In this document: one piece after another, positions 3,940 to 5,539 of the stretch
Layout: every line of letters begins with the position of its first letter
Numbering within the stretch: the stretch's first letter is position 1
Assembly (NCBI GenBank): GCA_025355835.1
Contig: JANXYW010000181.1
Span: 1-5,539 of the forward strand
Source: Chloroflexota bacterium
Lineage (GTDB): Bacteria; Chloroflexota; Dehalococcoidia; DSTF01; JACRBR01
Reading direction: 5' to 3'
Length of the DNA: 5,539 nucleotides
The notes under the pieces: model-generated
Database searches by the model: none
What the model was told of the DNA's origin: nothing
Seen by the model: the letters and a program-made list of their open reading frames with translations, nothing else
Made by a program: the position numbers and the translations under genes

Positions 3940-5528
3940 GTATCACTCCCTATCGGCACCGTCACGTTGATGCGCGTGCCCTCGCCGGGCTCGCTGCGCA
4001 CGTCGAGCGTACCGCCGACGTCGTCGACGCGCTGGCGCAGGTTGCCCATCCCGAAGCCGACGCGCCCGCCCGGCTCGCCCTCGCTCATGCCGACGCCGTC
4101 GTCGGCGATGCACAGCGCGACCGCCGCGTGCTCGAACGCCAGCGCAATCTCGACGTGCGACGCGCGCGCGTGCCGAAAGATGTTGCCGAGGCCCTCCTGC
4201 ACGATGCGATACAGCGCCGCGCTGGTCGCGATCGGCAGCGGCAGCGGCTCGCCAGAGATCGCCAGCTCGACGGGCAGGTTCGAGACGGCCTGAAACTCCT
4301 TCACCTGGCCCTGCACCGCGCCAACGAGCCCTTCATCACCCGCGAGCAGCGGCCGCAGATCGAAGATGTACTGCCTCACTTCCCACAGCGCGTTCTTGGC
4401 GAGCGCCGTCAGGTCTTGCAGGCGCCGCCGCTGCTCCTTCGGATCGCTGCCGACGCGGTCGATCGCCGTCTCCAGGCTCAGCGTCAGCATGAACACCATC
4501 TGCGCGATGCCGTCGTGGATCTCGCGCGCGATGCGGCCGCGCTCGCCCTCGGCCGCTAGCTCCGCCACGCGCTCGGACAGCCGGATGTTCCGCACGCCCA
4601 GCGCCACCTGCCCGGCGATCGCGTCGAGCAGGCGCACTTCGTGGAAGATCGTCGCCGGACGGATGCGCGTCCCGGCGATCAGCCAGCCCTCGACCGAGGC
4701 CGCGGAGCGTAGCGGTACCACGCCCGCCCACTCGCAGTCACTGAATGCGCCGCGCACTGATCGGGGCAGCGTGGATACGGCGCTGGTGCGGGCACCCTCG
4801 CCCGCGAACGCCTGCGCGAACACCTGTAGTTCCGGCACGGCCGTCAGCGTCGCGCCGTACGCGCGCATCTCGCCCGCGATCTGCGGATCGTCGGGGATCA
4901 GGAGCAGCGCACGATCGAAGCGCGACGATTCGAGCACCGCGGTGACGACGTTCGGCAGCGCGTCGTCCAGCACGCGGCCGCCTTCCAGGAACGATCGCGC
5001 GACGCGGAACAGCAGATCGCTGTCGCCCAGCGCTTCGACGGCATCCTTGCGCGCCGCATCCAGCTCGCGCAGCACGCTGCCAAGATAGTTCGGCACGAGC
5101 GCGACGAGCATCGGCGTCATGAGCGCGCCGATGAAGCTGCTGAGGTTGCTGTCCTTCCAGCCGCCGTGGACGCCCGCGCCGAACTCGACGAGTCCGAAGA
5201 TGTACGCCACCATGTACGCGGCCACAAGCGCGACGACGCCGCGGAACGTCAGAAAGAACGACGGGATCAGCAGCGCTGTCAGCGCGAAGTGAAAGTACGG
5301 GCTGCCCCAACCGCCGCTGAGGTACACCGCCAGCATCGAGAGCGCCAGGTCGATCAGCCCCAGCGCCAGCACGTCGTTGTTCTCCGGCGTCGCGAAGTAC
5401 TGGCGGAGCTTGGGCAGCAGCCACGGCCGGATCGCCGGCACGTAGAACGTGACGATCGCCGTCTGACACATCGTGCCCAGCAGCAGCCACGGCTCGAAGC
5501 GCTGCGTGTAGTGCGGCACTTCCGACAC
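3936..5528 (-). CDS. Membrane sensor histidine kinase, NarL-partner type (HisKA_3); 5' end uncertain
   Basis: It senses an unknown signal, autophosphorylates and passes phosphate to the adjacent response regulator. About five membrane segments are visible in residues 13-153 (near 14-33, 53-71, 82-95, 97-116, 131-153), then a short helical linker. A region of about 170-315 has GAF-like character (LLFRVARSFLEGG ... DRALLLIPDD ... LDAIAGQVALGVRN). The HisKA_3 motif ERGRIAREIHDGIAQ has phospho-acceptor H338. The HATPase_c domain has the N-box RIVQEGLGNIFRHARAS (N449), the G1 box ADDGVGM (475-481) and GFGMGNLRQR (491-500). The GTG at 5528 is the only start seen, without a visible ribosome binding site; the frame stays open for the last 11 bases, so the true start may lie beyond the window. 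It overlaps the regulator by 4 bp. Confidence 0.93.
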   Translation of the reverse strand: MSEVPHYTQRFEPWLLLGTMCQTAIVTFYVPAIRPWLLPKLRQYFATPENNDVLALGLIDLALSMLAVYLSGGWGSPYFHFALTALLIPSFFLTFRGVVALVAAYMVAYIFGLVEFGAGVHGGWKDSNLSSFIGALMTPMLVALVPNYLGSVLRELDAARKDAVEALGDSDLLFRVARSFLEGGRVLDDALPNVVTAVLESSRFDRALLLIPDDPQIAGEMRAYGATLTAVPELQVFAQAFAGEGARTSAVSTLPRSVRGAFSDCEWAGVVPLRSAASVEGWLIAGTRIRPATIFHEVRLLDAIAGQVALGVRNIRLSERVAELAAEGERGRIAREIHDGIAQMVFMLTLSLETAIDRVGSDPKEQRRRLQDLTALAKNALWEVRQYIFDLRPLLAGDEGLVGAVQGQVKEFQAVSNLPVELAISGEPLPLPIATSAALYRIVQEGLGNIFRHARASHVEIALAFEHAAVALCIADDGVGMSEGEPGGRVGFGMGNLRQRVDDVGGTLDVRSEPGEGTRINVTVPIGSDT

Positions 5529-5539
5529 GAAGATGATCA

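Noticed and set aside
4366..5088. Long plus-strand frames opposite the kinase gene (up to 240 residues)
   Set aside because: They are Ser/Arg/Ala-rich shadows caused by high GC at third positions of the kinase; no domain or ribosome binding site.
1..5539. CRISPR array, tRNA or rRNA genes, transposase
   Set aside because: I found no regularly spaced repeats, no tRNA-like cloverleaf and no transposase or integrase motifs in the window.

Overview
This 5.5 kb window is GC-rich bacterial DNA. The gene set (a Rex redox repressor, a stand-alone ferredoxin:thioredoxin-reductase-type catalytic protein, a DinB-like protein, a DUF433/DUF5615 toxin-antitoxin pair and a NarL-type two-component system) would fit a Chloroflexota-like or other deep-branching GC-rich lineage. 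That placement is a weak inference; no marker gene is present.

Left part, plus strand. A 69-residue protein of unknown function (79-288) is followed by a 219 bp spacer. The spacer holds an imperfect inverted repeat, a strong sigma70-type promoter with an extended -10, and an 18-20 bp palindrome sitting on the -10/start region. These precede rex (508-1152). Only 23 bp after rex comes the most notable gene, a ferredoxin:thioredoxin reductase (FTR) catalytic-type protein (1176-1697). Its reading frame is interrupted by one in-frame TGA exactly where the family has the last cysteine of its C-H-C motif. The same frame then continues with family-like sequence for 72 more codons. A hairpin with a GGUC tetraloop and a possible bulged U starts shortly after the TGA, as in a bacterial SECIS. 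I therefore annotate one 173-residue selenoprotein with Sec101 as the cluster-proximal redox residue, not a truncated gene. It ends at a TAG followed at once by an 8 bp stem-loop.

Middle. A DinB/DfsB-like four-helix-bundle protein (1876-2325, plus) runs convergently towards a minus-strand block. Just after it, on the minus strand, lies a 73 bp copy of the 3' end of the response-regulator gene (2338-2410). Then come a DUF5615 PIN-like toxin (2502-2873) and its DUF433 antitoxin (2870-3148), overlapping by ATGA.

Right part, minus strand. A membrane histidine kinase (3936-5528, frame open to the window edge) and a NarL/FixJ response regulator (3298-3939) also overlap by ATGA. The two copies of the regulator's 3' end are direct repeats flanking the toxin-antitoxin pair.

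How the genes work together: rex and the FTR-like gene look like one redox operon, probably autoregulated by Rex in response to NADH/NAD+. The kinase and regulator form a normal phosphorelay with unknown signal and targets. No stretch over 300 bp lacks a gene.
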